Part shown: positions 10,801 through 25,800 of the stretch, piece by piece | How the letters are laid out: each line of letters starts with the position of its first letter | Numbering within the stretch: the first letter of the stretch is position 1 | Source: Mycteria americana | Lineage: Eukaryota; Chordata; Aves; Ciconiiformes; Ciconiidae | Length of the DNA: 64,000 nucleotides | NCBI RefSeq assembly: GCF_035582795.1 | Contig: NC_134367.1 | Coordinates: 47,347,062 to 47,411,061, forward strand | Reading direction: 5' to 3' | The notes under the pieces: generated by a model | Database searches by the model: none | Seen by the model: the letters and a program-made list of their open reading frames with translations, nothing else | Told to the model about the DNA's origin: nothing | Translations under genes and position numbers: made by a program

Positions 10801-13800
10801 CAAAGTAAGCAGGGAAGAGTCATGTATCCATCTACCCTGAACCACCATCTGCACCAGATTGGTTATATTCAGAGCAGTCACCAGCCAGCCATGATGTGCT
10901 GCAACATCCAGCATTGCCTAATCAAATGAGACATATAAAAAAAAGAGAATGCGGGTATAACTGTGTAGCTGGTTCATACAAGTAAAAACATTTATTTAAT
11001 ATTTAACATAGAGGAATTTCTAGGCCTTCAACATAGGAATTTACTTCAACCTCTACTGATGGCAGTAGGCACCTTTTGAATTAACCTTGAAAAAAGAGGG
11101 ATTAAATCCTGCATCACCATCATCAGCAACTCTTACCCTTGAGAAAAGGTAATTCACACCATGTTTTTGGGGGTGAGAGCAGAAGGTGGGATCTTTTCCT
11201 TACAAATAACCTCTCTTTTACATAATCCAACTCAGAAAGGAATAAGTCTCAAAGTTTACTGTAAAGGAAGAAGTTACAACTAACTGCAGCATTGGTTTGT
11301 ATTTTGACATGAGAGCTTTGCCAGAATTGCATATTTATTCAAAAATCCTTGAACTATTTAAGAACAACAACATATTTACACTTGTTAAAAAATTCATACT
11401 AAAGCCACTTACCAGTAGCAGTTATTATTCTCATTTTAAGCTACGGACTTAAAAAATCTCTTGAATTGGACCAGATAAAACCCCTAAAATTTAGATTAAT
11501 GAGCATTTTTGAGGTTTTGTTCAACACTGACACCTAACTTGAAATCTTGAAGAAAGATTACAAAATAGCTAATAGTTTACTTAGGGTGAGTAAGAGCAGT
11601 CAGCAAGAACACGGCTTTCACCCTTGGTGTTGTAAACAGCTGATTGTCTTGAGAATGAGGGATGCTTGGCTGTCTCTCTTTTGGCATCTCTATCCTGAAT
11701 CTGAAAAGTTTTCCCAAAGTACATAAAAAACCCAAGCAAACAAAAAAACCCCCATCCAGCTACACATCACACTTGGAAGTGTTAACGATCATCCTGCCTT
11801 CCACGTCTGGTGAGCTTCTGTTCCATTTCTACTTACTATGTTTTAGGCAATACAAGGTGTACTGTGAGTATCAGTAGCATAAAGATCCAAATCTGCAAAA
11901 TTCATTATGGATTGTGCATTGCGAGTGGCCCTACTGACATGAAAAAAGTGTTATGCTTGCTCTTTTCCTGACTGGACTTCAATTCTGTTTGGTTAGTCTG
12001 AAAGAGGAGAGTTCTTCCAACGGAGAAAGGATCAAACGTGAGCTTTTGGTTTCAACACAATTTTTTTTAATAGGAAAGGCAGTTATTTGAATATATAACT
12101 TTTCAGCCTGTCTAGAGTACATTAAAACAATTATTATGATTTACAGAAGCATTTCAGCTGGTGAAGAAAATTATGCTATAATATGTTAGTTATCTTGCTT
12201 ATTTTGTTGTTTAGTACCATTACAATCACAATAAAGTGTGGGTCTTCATATTAGAACACTCTAATTCAGTAGAAAGTCATGTATTTAAAAGTGGTTTGCC
12301 ATGTAGGAAATTTGGAGTTTGATTAAAATACTAGAAAATGTTTTTTAAGAAAGCAAGAAAAGAGTCTGGTATATTGAGCAGTTTCAACACTTCCTTAAAT
12401 ACCATCTTCCTAATGTTAGGAGAGCTGTAGTTTGATTTTTAGGACTAGGCTTAAGATGTTTCCATGGGTTTTTGTTTTAAAGACAAATGATATTGTTTGA
12501 TACTTCCTTAGACAGCAGATACCTGCATCATTTTAACTTATTTTCCAGCCACTAGTGTAATGAGGAGAAGCTGTCTATGTAAGTCTTTACATTTAATCAA
12601 ATGTTTTACAGACAAACAAAAGGCAGCATTTACTTAAGGCAAACTAAACAGTGAAATCTTCTTTAAACAAAGGAGTTGTTTACACACGCAGAGCTATTTC
12701 AATTAAATTACACTGATTCTGGAGAAATACTGAGTTTAAAGACACAAGTTAGTTTCAGTCCTGGCCGGTCACACAGTTTATTTTAGCAGTTTACAATGCA
12801 ATTTCAACAGGTTTTATTCCAGATCGGGGTGATAAGATCAGTGACACTTAGAAAAATATTTGAAGTGTTACCCTGTATTACACAAACGTTGTCTCATTTC
12901 TCATGAATTGTGGATAAAGTGCCTTTCAGCTAATAAAGATCTAGATTTAACATTTAACTTGCCTTTTTTGAAGGAAGAGCCATAGCACCTTGAAACACCC
13001 TAATAACATTCCTAGTGACCCTAGAAATAGTACCTCACAGCCCAACGTCAATGGTTTTCTTTTTCTGTCTTTTCACTTGGCTTGCCAAGGTGATTCCCAG
13101 GTATGATTCTTTTTACCCAACAGAAAATAAAATTATGTTAGAAGTCACATTTGAAAGGAGCAGCTTCATGGCCTGTAGATTTGTGTGTTGGTTCACATGA
13201 TTTTTAGTCAGATAAAGAGGGAATTGTTCTCAGCACATATCAGAGTGAAGTCTGTCTTTTAAACTTACAGGGCGAGTCGCTCTTTACCTGCTTCCACATT
13301 TTAAAATATATTGAAGCCTACACATACGGTACAGTCCGTGTATCTGAGCGTGTTGCTCAGACAGTATGGTGTCTCTCTCCTATTCTCCACGACCTGATTC
13401 TTGTTCATTCCTTTCTGCTGTTCTGACGTAGCCCGAAACACCATGTTCTGCAATGACGAGACTGCTGTATATACATGAAGAATAATGGGTGCATAGATAT
13501 CCTATTTTCCATGAGCAGCAAGAAGAATACAGTAAGTTGTATTTTAAGTCAGCATGAAGCAGTAGTATTTTCATAAAATGCTTCTGAGGATACATGCATA
13601 ACACTGTTTTCATTGTTTTCTTTCTTTTTTTTTTTTTTTTAAATCTATTCCCCTACCCCCACCCCTTTTAACAGAGGTTTTAAAAGGGGAAAAGGAAGAG
13701 AGAAGACGTAAGAGAAAGATAAATCTAAAACAAGCTATACACTGAAATTAACTGGAGGATCCTTTCAACCTAGAAAATCTCCTAGAAATTGATAGAGGCC

Positions 13801-16800
13801 TACAGATAGATATCCCGTAGGGAGTAAGGAAAGCCTGTGTGTGTGAGACTCTGTGTTCCACATTGTTATAATGAATCCACATGGCAAATCCTCTTTTCCT
13901 CCTTATTTTCTGCTTCTTCACCCATAGAATTTATTCACAGCATCTCTATCTGGATGTGAAATCCAAGACAGTGACATTGTGAAAAAGTCAGAACAATGGT
14001 AAAGTTGGCTTGTTTCATCTGCTGCCTTGGAAACCCGCACACGTTTCATTTTCCGCTAAGTGTAAAACACACAGATGCTTGATACTTAAATGGTTATTGA
14101 AATTCCTGCAAATACTCAAGGTAACAAATTGAGTCATTCCCCTATCCCCAAATTAGCTATACAAAATGTAGCAACTAAATAAAATAATATAAAAGACAAA
14201 AGAAAAAATGCTAAGTATTTAATATTTATGTTAGCTGATGAATAACATTTAGTTTCTCTAGTTTCTCCAGTTGCTGCTCCTTTGGTTTGTTGTTGTTGTT
14301 TTTAGCTACAAACCAGCATAATTTTCTAGAAATTTGTGGCTTCTTAACGTTAACTCTTATTTGGCAAAGAAGTAAGTAATTTCTAAATATCTTATAGTTG
14401 ATAAGATTGGAACCGATTAAGAATATTATTCTAAACTGAGAAACGGCACAAATTGGTTATCTGCCTTTCTAGCCTCAGAATTTCATGCCAACACAGGACA
14501 ATTTCATCATGGAGAAAAAAATGAAGAGAAGAGGACACTGAATGCAAGAAGTGAAACAACAAAACTATAAAGATGCTTTTACTTACAGAAAAAACATACA
14601 AATATTTTTTGGTAAACCAACAAGTTAAAAAAAGAAAAGTCCTAAGCCCACCACTTTTTAACCTAAAGTAGAAAAGATGGGGTAAATAGATGGAGCCAAG
14701 AGAAATATTGCCTGTTATAATGAAAAATATGTTTACCATCATCTTCTTTGGGCCTCTTCCTGCACTTATGAGAATAAAAGCAGAGGCCTATACTGAGATG
14801 GGTTTTAATAAAGAATCAGGCGTTAGTTTTTAAGCCTTTCGAGTGTCATACTTGGACAACCACAAAGTAATAATAGCAATTAGTGACACAACCTTTAACA
14901 TTTGGTCTGTCACTATCAAAAATAGCTTGGCTTGTACCAACATGGGAAGCAACAAGCTATAAACCATGGCAGGGGTAGGACAAAAATGCTGATACTCAAT
15001 AACTGATTGATGTAAGGGTACCTGTCAGGTATGGCAAAAATTTTCATTTTGATGATATTCAGAATTGAATGTCAAAATGTTTGGAACAAAATCCTGCTAT
15101 TTCTTTCTGCATTCCAGGAGTGCATTAATACGAAACTCTCAGCAGCTATTATCAGGTTTCCATCATCTCATTTTCAGGAGCAGTGGTTGGTTACCCTTAA
15201 GTACCAAATTATTTAAACTGATCAAATTGTACCTTTCTGGTCTAACATGAAGCTGAGATTTTACAGTCTGTCTCTTTTTAGCCAAAGTTACTACCCATGC
15301 TTGGAATTTAAATTATGGTTTGTAATTCCCTACCTTGAGGGGAAGCAAAGATGGAGGCAGGATGTGGGAGAGGTGAGTGTGTGGCACATCACTGATAGCA
15401 AAACCTTGATAGCAAAACACACTGATAGCAAAACATTGCTTTTCTCTGGTGTTTTGAAGCACTCTGAATATGTGCTCAAATAACAGATACTAAATCATTC
15501 CATAATGAACATATTCACCCCACTCATCCCCCGCCCACTTAGGAGATTTGTCTAGCAACTGAAATACCTTTTATTTTAGGAATTTTTTGCAAAGTTTTAA
15601 CACTATTTTTGGTATTACTTTCACATCCTTCATCTGAAAGCCAGATATTCTGGATCACTCTTGTACGACTGGGTAGGTGGCAGGGGAACAGAGACTGTAC
15701 AACTAGCAGAATTTCTGACCTACTCAAATGACTTAAACAGCTTTTTTCCTTTAAGATAAGTAATTGAAGTGTTAAAATGAAACAGCTTTCATCTTATTAA
15801 CAAAGACTGCATACTGCTTGGAATAATTTCTTCTTCTGTTTGAAGTCATCTGTCATATAACTCTGAATATACCAAGCATTTCTACTTAAATACTGCAAAT
15901 ATAAATGTAATTGTAAACACTGTAAATATAAATGTCAATATTTTGTGGCTAAATTATATTTAAGGAAAGTGGCAATGAAGCTAAATGAACAATGATAACT
16001 GCTCTGGATACAGAGGCTAGCTAAGGAGACTAAGGTAATGTAAGAAGTGCCATTGTGGCTGAGAATTGCATCTGTGAATACTCAGCTAAAAGTCGGCTGC
16101 CTACAGTGATGCCATTGGTGGTAATGACTTGGTGGATGGGGGCTGAAACTTCAGGAGTACTCACAGTGAGCTACATAGCTCAAATTTCTCCACTCTTAAA
16201 AGATTAATTTTATTTTTTGTATCAGTGCTTCACAGATGATGACACTTTCTTGAGCGCCTTCATTCGGGAAATTGAAGGTTGGTACACTAATGTATACAGC
16301 CCACCATGCAGAATGACATTCACCTTAGACTTGGAAGTTTATGTAAAGTAAATCCAACGCATTCTCAGCCAAACAAATACAAGCCTTATTCTGCAGTGAT
16401 GCTTTAAGGAAGGAAACAATAATTTAAAAGAAATAAACTTTGTAAGACTAAAATACTTTAAACTGTTATTGCACAGTTACATCAAAAGGCAGAGTTAAGG
16501 CTGGGTGGGTTTTGTACCCATTTTTGTACCTGAATTTATTGTGTGTAGTATTCCAATGTCAAATAATCAAAATATCCCCACTCTTGTCTTCACTGCATGC
16601 TAATATAAGTTCTGTTGTCTAGGACTAGACTTCAGTTAGAAATAAGAGTTTAAATCCATAGATCTATTAAAATCATTAGAATGGTGCCTAATTACAGCTG
16701 TTTAGGACTACAGAGTTTGTATGACAAATACTTATAGATAACAACATGCAAAAGTGTATGCATTTTACCCATTTTCCTGAAAACTATGAATTCAGAATAA

Positions 16801-19800
16801 TAATAAATCTTTTTTGCACATGCTTCAAATGTAGGAAGCCTTCCAATATGTAATATTATATTATGATCCACATGTGACTTGAGATCATACTAATAGAAGT
16901 AAAATATTTTTTCAGATGTTAAAGCATGCCATGTACTATAAGTTTCATGTTTTTATATAAATCATGATTACGATTCTTCAATTATATACCCTGGAAACAA
17001 CAACTGACTTAAAAAGTTGGAATTTATTTGAAGAAGTCTTACAGAGGGTTTTAAGGTTTTGTATGTATGTATACTACTTTTTTTGTATGTATGCTACCTT
17101 TTGTATGTTACATATTGGTAAAACAGGTATCTACAGAACCTTTGCACTTCAGAGATCTAGTCCAAGATTACTTTTTAGAAATGTATTAATTTGGGGAGGG
17201 GGAGGAGTTCTTTCAGCTCAATTAAATCAGACTCATACAGCTGTATAGTTTCAGCCTACAGACACCCCCCCCTTGTACTTTATCAGAGATAGAGTGAATA
17301 AGATGTAATTAATCCTATTCAGGAGGCACTCCTTTTATACTGCCCTCTGCATCCCCCTTCCCTTCGCTTTTTTTACAAGCATATTCAGCTCCCTCTTCCA
17401 TATGCTCTGCTACCCCCTACGAGAGACTAATTCTTCATTCTCCCATCATCATAAAGGTCTCACTGATGTATGCAAATTACGACCTTCCTAGCTGCTTTGC
17501 AAGATTCCTATCCCTGTATTCATCCTTTAGCCTCCATAGTAACATTATTAGTACGATCAGAATCAGGGAAAGGACAAATCACTTACTGTCTACGTTTAGT
17601 GAAGTGCAACCCTTAGGTTCTTACTGATTTTTTTTTTTGGGATAGTATTACAGAGATAAAAGCAGCTATGGAATGTGATACCAGCAATATAAACTTGCTA
17701 GGGCATAACCCAACATGTTCAGAACTTGTTGAGTCCCAATATCCAATTTATTTTCAAATTAGTAATTAATATATTCATACCCTCTACTATGCTAGTGAAC
17801 TGTAAATACAATAAAATGTTTTTGAGAAAAAATCTCTTGGCATGAAATCCCAGTTTCCTAAACATAAACAATGTCTTAAAGATGGAATTTGTTCCAAATC
17901 TTACGCAAATCTACGAAACTCATGAAAATATACAGCATCTTTCTCATAATAAATCTGCCCTCTTTAAAGTCAGTTTCAAAGTAGTAATGTAATATTTTGT
18001 CAATAATTACAAAATTTTGAGTGCATTCAGAAGAATCCTTTTCAACAGCAACAGTTATTCCCAGTAACTTTCTCCTGAACTTTTAGCCCCATAAGGTTAG
18101 CATTCAGGAAGCTCAGCTGCTGTCTAACAAACTTAATTAATCAAAAAGTCATTTCCGAGCTGTAACTATGAGTAAAAGTGCTTCAAGTGTGCTAGCAAGC
18201 CTACAAGTTAATCAAAATGCTAATGCAGTACAAATTAAAGTTGTGATTAACATTTCACAGTAGCTGCTTAAGTGAATTGATCACACAAATGGGTTAAGCA
18301 TTACTCATTTCCTCCAGCCCCAACTGGGAAAAGGTTTGCCATGGGTGGGGGAGGGATTATATATACGCAGCACCAAATGATCATTAAACTGTCACCGAGA
18401 TGCTTCCATACACTAGTTCACCAATTATCCATAGCAAGCAACAACTCCAACACCACTGCCACAAAGGTAACCCTCCCTTCTCCCACATATATACTTACAA
18501 AACACAAGCAGGCAGCAAGTAATTCCACCTCAACATTTCCCATGCCCAGGTACTTTCACTACAAAGCTATCCATTGCTGCATAGCATGTATAAATGAGCA
18601 TTACTGTCCACTATATGTGCTACAAGTTTTTTGATTATTCTATTATTTCCACCCTCCTAATGTGGAATAATAGCTATCCAACCATGAAAGCAGCCAGTAT
18701 TTAAGTAAAATTGCAAACAAGGTGCTATCACTGGCATATCACCGCATACGCAAAGAATACGTGTAGTAGCTAAAGACATATGGCCTCTGCTCTTCACTTG
18801 CTTCTGAATAATCCTCTGCATTCTCAAGTTAATTTGATTCTCTTCCCTTCCTTCAGTAAAGCTGCCCATTTATTGATAGTTGCCAATACACCCATTAAAC
18901 AAAGCAATTCTCTCTCTCCCTGGGCACTTCTGGACAAATCTTACACACACAACTGTACAATAGGCCATTCCTCTAACTCCCACCACCTTGCAGCAAGTAA
19001 TCGGCACACCTGCACTAACAACAGACAACATATGAGCTCAAAACACCCTTAGGATCTTTAAGACTTCTCCATTTCCTCATAGGCAGGAAAACAAATGGTC
19101 CAAGAGATACGGCTCCCCAAGTCAATAGGTACAGTGGCTGTTATGAACTGAGGAGGGTTTGGGGAGGATGGGAAGTCCAGAGCTGAGGGACATTTGCATT
19201 CTTTCAGTCCGGGAACTGCAGCTCGGTCACCTCTGCTCTTTGCAGCTGTGCTGATATGGTCAGAAAGCACCTTTTGTGTGAGGAGCAGTAGATACGGCTC
19301 CTACCATCGGCCAGAACAGTCTGCAGTCCAGTAGAGTAAGCATTTAGTACATAAGCTAGCTCTTAAAAGCTGAATTGGGCAGCATATTTGTGCAATATTT
19401 GATGACTCTGAACATGTACCACAAAGATGATTCTCATAAGCAGAACTGTAGCAAAAGCTGCAATTTAAATGACCAGAAACAACTTCTTTACTTTAATTTA
19501 GAATGGGTAAAGCAGTGTTACGCACATCATTGTCCACCTAAGGAAATGCAGTGCTTAACCCAAAGAGTTTTTTATTTCCTGTCAAAATTAGATTCTCTGG
19601 AGGAGTAACACGATGGGGAAAGGCAGGCTGTCAGTGACAGTGCTACAAGGTCCTCGTTTCAGGGATGTGCACATTTCCCGTGCAAACTAGTCTTTACTCT
19701 GCTGTTTGGAATCTGACTTCATGTCCATCTTCTCAGTGCACAGGTACCTTGCTGAGATGCGTTTAACACATCCATAGGTAAACACTTCTCAAAGGCTAAG

Positions 19801-22800
19801 GCTGAGCTCCATGGCAGTTCTGCTCCTGGCAATATTAAAATATTTTATCAACGATTATACTACAAGTGGAGGCTTGTGGCCAATCCCAATGCAAAGCCAG
19901 CAACTGTCCCATTATTTCCTAGAAGAGACTGCCCTGCTGAATCTGAGACTGATGGTATTACTGCCTCAATTATCCATTTCAATTAATGCAAATATACACG
20001 ATAGTCTTAGAACAGCAGAGTAAGAACTGATCGCTGAATACACAGTCACAAAATATAAGGCTTGACAAAAGAAGTAAAAAAGAGATTAGATTTAGTCTGT
20101 TTCACATATTCTTAAATAAGAGATAGGAAAAAAGGTGGGGTATTGTTTTTACAATAATAATTATATTCTATAAAAATATTAGACAAATCATTTCATTAGA
20201 ATTTTTATTCTTTGATGTTCTTCTGCAAGAAGTGGAGAAGTGTTTGATTTTGAGCAGCTACTGGAGTGCTCAGCACCATCTTACTGATACCTCTATCTTT
20301 TCTTAGTAAAAATAATGCAGACAGAGTGCTAGGCTCAAAGAGAATATGCAGTCTACTGTAACTGTATTAGAGGTAACAGAGGCAAATAAAAATTAAATGA
20401 CTTGCCCAAGATCACATAGGAAGTCATGGCAGATTTTCTGAGCCATGGGAACCTTCTGTGCTTTATCTACGAGAGCCTGTCACTGATAACAAACTTGTTA
20501 GTTTTTGACTTGAGCTTTTCAATGTAGAGCAGGGACATTCCTTCAGTCTAGTCAATGCCTCAGTGGCCATCCATTACAGAGATGGGTGTGGGAGCAGATT
20601 GGCATTCACCTTCCAGAAGGTTACATATTGCTACGCCCTGTATTTCTGCAGTAAAAGGGAAAGAATTCTGTATTTCATACTGGGTAAACAGATACTAAAT
20701 TTTATCTTGCTATAACGAACTCCATCTATACCTAACGAATGTTAACTATAGGAAAACTGTAACAATATATTTCTTCCATTTTCTATGTTAACAATTACAT
20801 TCCTTTATTGAGCCAGCACGACGACTCCTCAAATTCTGTTAAATGCTTATGACTTCTATCTTTCATCATAAGTACAGAGGAACAGAATTCTAACATAAAC
20901 CCAAAGCTTCTAAGACATCTCAGGAAAATTAATTTAAGAGTGATTGCATAAATGTTTTTATTAGAAGAGAATGGAATCTTACCTGAAATCATCAGCTACA
21001 TTTATCTATCTGATGCCGTTAACATAGTTTTCTGACTGACTATTAACGCTACTCAGCCTAAAGCCACTAGCGATGAAAGAGGCCTAGAGGACGTTGGAGG
21101 AATAGGTGGGAGGATGCAACGGGTGGGATGCAAAAGAAACCATGGGAGAAAAGGCTGATTCTGGTGAAAGACAGCACAGAAGAGTGAAGTTTAATAGCCT
21201 GTGATGGAAAGAGGCTTGCTTACGTATTGCAGCTAGAGATGCAAATCTGCTCTGCAGGGGACCTGGGATGGAGGCCTGTTGTACCTACCGAGATACAACC
21301 ACTTGTAAAAGCTCTTTGAAAGATTTTGCTTTCTTGTAACAGAAAGGCAGCGCTGATATGGAAAGTCTGTCATTCACATACCCGCCAGCAAAAATAACAG
21401 TTTATGTTCAGGTCACAGTTTGAAGGTTAGCTATACAACCTTAACAGCTAAAGCACTTTGTAAGTAAATAAACAAAAGTTCAACATAACTCAAAAACCAA
21501 TTCCCGTCTCACTGCTGAATTTTACGTTTGGTGGTGCACGAGTACATGTTCACACACACAGAGAACATCACCCACTGAAGATGTTTATCAATGGATCCTT
21601 CTATGGTTCAGTTCCTTTTCTCACAACTAACATCTTTTTTTCCACCTCTGTTGACCCAGAGTTCATCAGCAGGTCAGTGCTAAGGAAAAAGGTAAGAACC
21701 AGTATTGAAAGTGTAACCCTGTCTATTGCTTAGATTCTGGGAACTTTAACCTCCGTTTGGAAAGCGTGACTAATAAGATGGAACAAATATTCTCCCAAGA
21801 GATGTAAACCATGCGCCAACTTCAAAATACAAAAATGCTTGCATGTTTTTTCTTTTTTTTTTTCAAAGAGCAACTTTTTTTTTTTTTTAAGATGACTGTG
21901 TATGTGACATTATGTAGTAGTTAACGGAAGGCACAGTATGGAATGGTATTCTTCTGAACTCTACTTCAGTTTAAAGGAACTGTTGAGTATTTTAGGGTTT
22001 TTTCTTCTGGGCAATTGTTGTTTCTGAAACACCTATTATGCAGTAACAGGATTAAAAAATACATTTCTTGGCATAGCAGGATACATATTGAGCAAAATAA
22101 TTATTGAAAAGAATCTTTAATTTACATTTTTTTCCAAATATGTAATTAACCCCCCAAATGCTAATTCCACAAACATCTAAATGAACTTTAAGTATGTGAT
22201 TTCTTTGAAACAAAGGTGAATTTTCTCACCTTAGCAAGTGACATTGTTCTCTGTTAATAACTGAGTATTATGAATAATAACTGTTCATACATTGAAGCTT
22301 TCAGCACCACGATTTTATTGATTTGAAATATTTGGAATAGACTTGCATTCAAGCACTGCTAGTTGCCAAGTTTAAGACTGCGTAGCAATAACATCTGTGG
22401 TGTTATTTGCTTCTTACTTTCCTCTTCCTAATTTTAGTTTTGCTTTCTTCAATATTAGTATTACAAGCTTGCATGTTTTGCTAGAGTAAGGTTGAGACCC
22501 ACCCAAATCACGGGACACTGAATTGCCCATGGTATTTTGTCTGTCTAGAGCATTGATTAATAACTTCTCATAGAGTGGTTTTACAAACTGTTAGGCTTGA
22601 CACAATGATATTTGCAGTTACCGTATTGCCAACAGGCTTCAAACAAGATCAAAGCCTCATTCTGATAGTTGACATGTCGATCACTGAAGATATTAAAATC
22701 TGAGCAAACAAAAACTGCAGGAAGAAAGAATTACTGTCCCTATTTTACAGATATGGAACTGAGGAAGATAAAAAGAATAGTTTGTTGAAGGCTACCTGAT

Positions 22801-25800
22801 CTTCAAGAATCTGTCAATGAGTCCTTGTCCAGTTCTGCTAAAGAGAATATTATTCCTTTCCAGCAGAATCAGAGGGGCAGCTGTTCTCTGTGTCAACTAG
22901 AGCTCACCCTTCCTGCTGTAACTGTAATTGTGCTTTTCAGATGTGGCAGCACTCTATTCCAAACTCAAATTGCTGCTTTAAAATTCTTTTGAGGCATGCA
23001 GCTGTGCATGTGATCGCTTGTTACCAGTACTCTCCACGGTCAGTTCAGTTTCTGTGGGTTGCGACTGCAGTACAACTGTAAAAGTCACAAGCCTGCAGAC
23101 TGAGCTTAAAATCTGTGTTTAAAAGTGTGTTCTGTGACTCTATGATAATTGAGAAATAGAGACATATCTTTTCACAGGCTAGAGAAAAACCCTGTATCTC
23201 GTCCCAAATCACATTTCAAAACATGTTTTATTTATGCTTGGCAATGACTACAGCACTTTTGGGTGCTATAAAAATAAAAGTACCCATGGGAGACAGGTTC
23301 TTGGGGGTCAGCATAACAATCTGCATGGAGCACACCCATAGAGGAATGACTTACGTACAAAATTGCATGATACAGAGATAGAAAGCTGTTGCATATGAAA
23401 GAGGTGGTGAGCCCTATGGCAACAGATGCCTCCAAACAGGGTACCACAGTCTTTTACCGTAAGTTTGTTTACCTCCAGTTCTGTAAAGTGGGCATCTTTA
23501 CGGGCATCTAGTGCCTCCCTAAACAAAGTGGTATCATACCGTGTGGCACCAGTTCTCCACAAGACTGCAAGAAATCTTCAGATTTTTCTATATTCAAAAT
23601 ATTACAACACACTAACAATAAATAGTAAAACAACAAGAGTTAAATAATGAAATGCCTTACTATACCTGACATATTCTAATTGCTTGGTCCAGCACTGTCT
23701 TTGTATCAGTTGCATAATCTGGACAAGGCAGCATGGCATGACTGAAGTGGGCTTGCAGCAGCAGGTGTGTTTTTGTGTGTGAACTGTCAAATGAATGGGG
23801 ATTGACTTCAATTGGAAGATGTTTTGCCAGTTCACTGTTCATCTGATCTTCATTGTGTCTCACAGGCAGATCTGTGTACTCCTCAGCATTCTTTGGAAAA
23901 AAAAAAAAAAAAAAAAGAAAAAAGAAAATTAACCATTGTAATTAACTTCACAGTAATTATTATTCCTTGCTCAGACATTAAAAGTATATGCATTTAATTT
24001 ACGACAGTTAGATTTCATTGTTAAATTAGCAGCATTTTAACATTTAGAAAGCATACTTATTTATCAAAATCATGTGTGTGGGAAAACAATAGCTAGTAAA
24101 ATATTCACAATTATTCACACAATTATAGGTTTTAAAATGTTTTTCACATAGCTCATTTTAACGTTAGAGAAGAAGAAAATAAAAGCAGGGAAATAAATAC
24201 ATTCATTGGATGGATGCAATATTTGAGATGACCTTCTACAGATATCCTACCCTGGTTGGCTCACAAAAACATTGTAAGGTTAACTATAAAGAAGTCAATA
24301 ATTCATATTTTCGATTTTCAGGGTTTCTACTTTTCTCTTTGTATTCGAAAGCCAGTGGGTTTGAAATAGCTCTGGTAAGGTTCTTTTAAAATATATTTTT
24401 AATATTTTGAGCAGTCAGCATCTAAGCAACTGATGATCAGCAATCAAAGCAAACAGCAAAATTGTAAGTAGGTGCTGAAAACTATCTTCTGTGTTCCAGA
24501 CTGGAACTAATACCATTCATGCCAAAATGAAAGCTGTCTAAGAACTTTCTCACTGTTGCAAAAAGGAGCTGCACACCAACAGGTAATCTAAATGTAGTTA
24601 TCAGTAGCAACATCCTTGGGGCTCAGAGGAACAAATATGACTGTTCTAGTAGCCAGAGCAGAGATGTTCATTCTCCTGCTAGGGAAATCCACTGTCTCTG
24701 AAAGAAAGCAAATTCAACAGAAGCATCCTAAGAACTATAATTTAGGCTGAAGAGTCAGTTCTGTGACTTAATTGGTAATTTTTTTTTTCCTCCACAAAAT
24801 CCTCTTGTGCATGTATGTGTACATATTCTTGTTTGGAATGAGAATGATCTTTCTAAAGTATAAAACTTGCAAGTAAAGTAAGAGTTTTATAATATGTGAT
24901 ATCTTTTCCATCTGTAATTTAAGAAAGTGTATTTCTTTTGGCACAAAATAAAAAGTCATTTGGGTAGCCTGAAGGGCAATGCCTTCCGAACTATGGGCTT
25001 AGCAGAGACCATTAAATTAAAGTGTTCAGGGTTTTATATTCCTCTTAAACTTTAGATTTGATATTATGCATTTTAGTCTTCAATCTCCAGTCAGACTTCC
25101 TGCTAAATCCATATTAATGAAATATTCACAACGGTAACCAATGCAGAGTGCGGTAAAGAAAAATGGCAATTTTAGAACACCTAATAGAATTACCTAATTG
25201 ACTTGCAAAGTACCATATCCACTCATTAACATCCTAACACATAGAATCTTTTTTGACAATTCCTAAAAACAGTTATATAGCTGTTTTTCACCCCCTTGGA
25301 AACTGACAGCACAAAATTTTCTATTTTCTTTAATGGCACAATGAAACTACACCTCAACTGTGATATAAATGTAAAAGGAAAGATAGGTATTAGACAATTT
25401 GAGATTTGGAAAGAAAATCAGAATGTCATTAATTTATTTCATATCTCGACTGCAGATTAGAAGTGAAGACTGACTAAAGACAACTGCTGCTTAATCCTGG
25501 ATGTCTCTGCTAGATCTCTTGTGAAAACTGTGGTCATTTATTCTCTGAACCTAAGGTCACAATCTTTTTAAGCCCTATAGAAGGCTGCATGTTTGCTTCA
25601 CTCTTTTTATTTAACTGGCTTCTCCTTCAAAGATATTTTAAAGAATATTTACCAAGGAGCTTTTTTACTTAGTTTTGCTTTGCAGTTTAAAGTAGCAGAA
25701 AGAAGAAAGATCAGCCAAGTCACTCCAGACCAATTGGTACTCCTGAAAATGCGTTTTCCCTAATTCTTCCCCCGCACATGTTTTATTTACCTCCAAAACA

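Larger units (their letters stand above)
10918..23665 (-). other. ASCC3: ASCC3 intron between window exons 7 and 8
   Basis: A 12.7 kb AT-rich intron. It holds a T16 run (13625-13640), a degenerate triplicated 'tgatagcaaaac' motif (15392-15434), T-runs near 21850-21890 and two MIR-like SINE fossils (20371-20452, 22731-22830). No coding exon was recognised. Confidence 0.7.
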
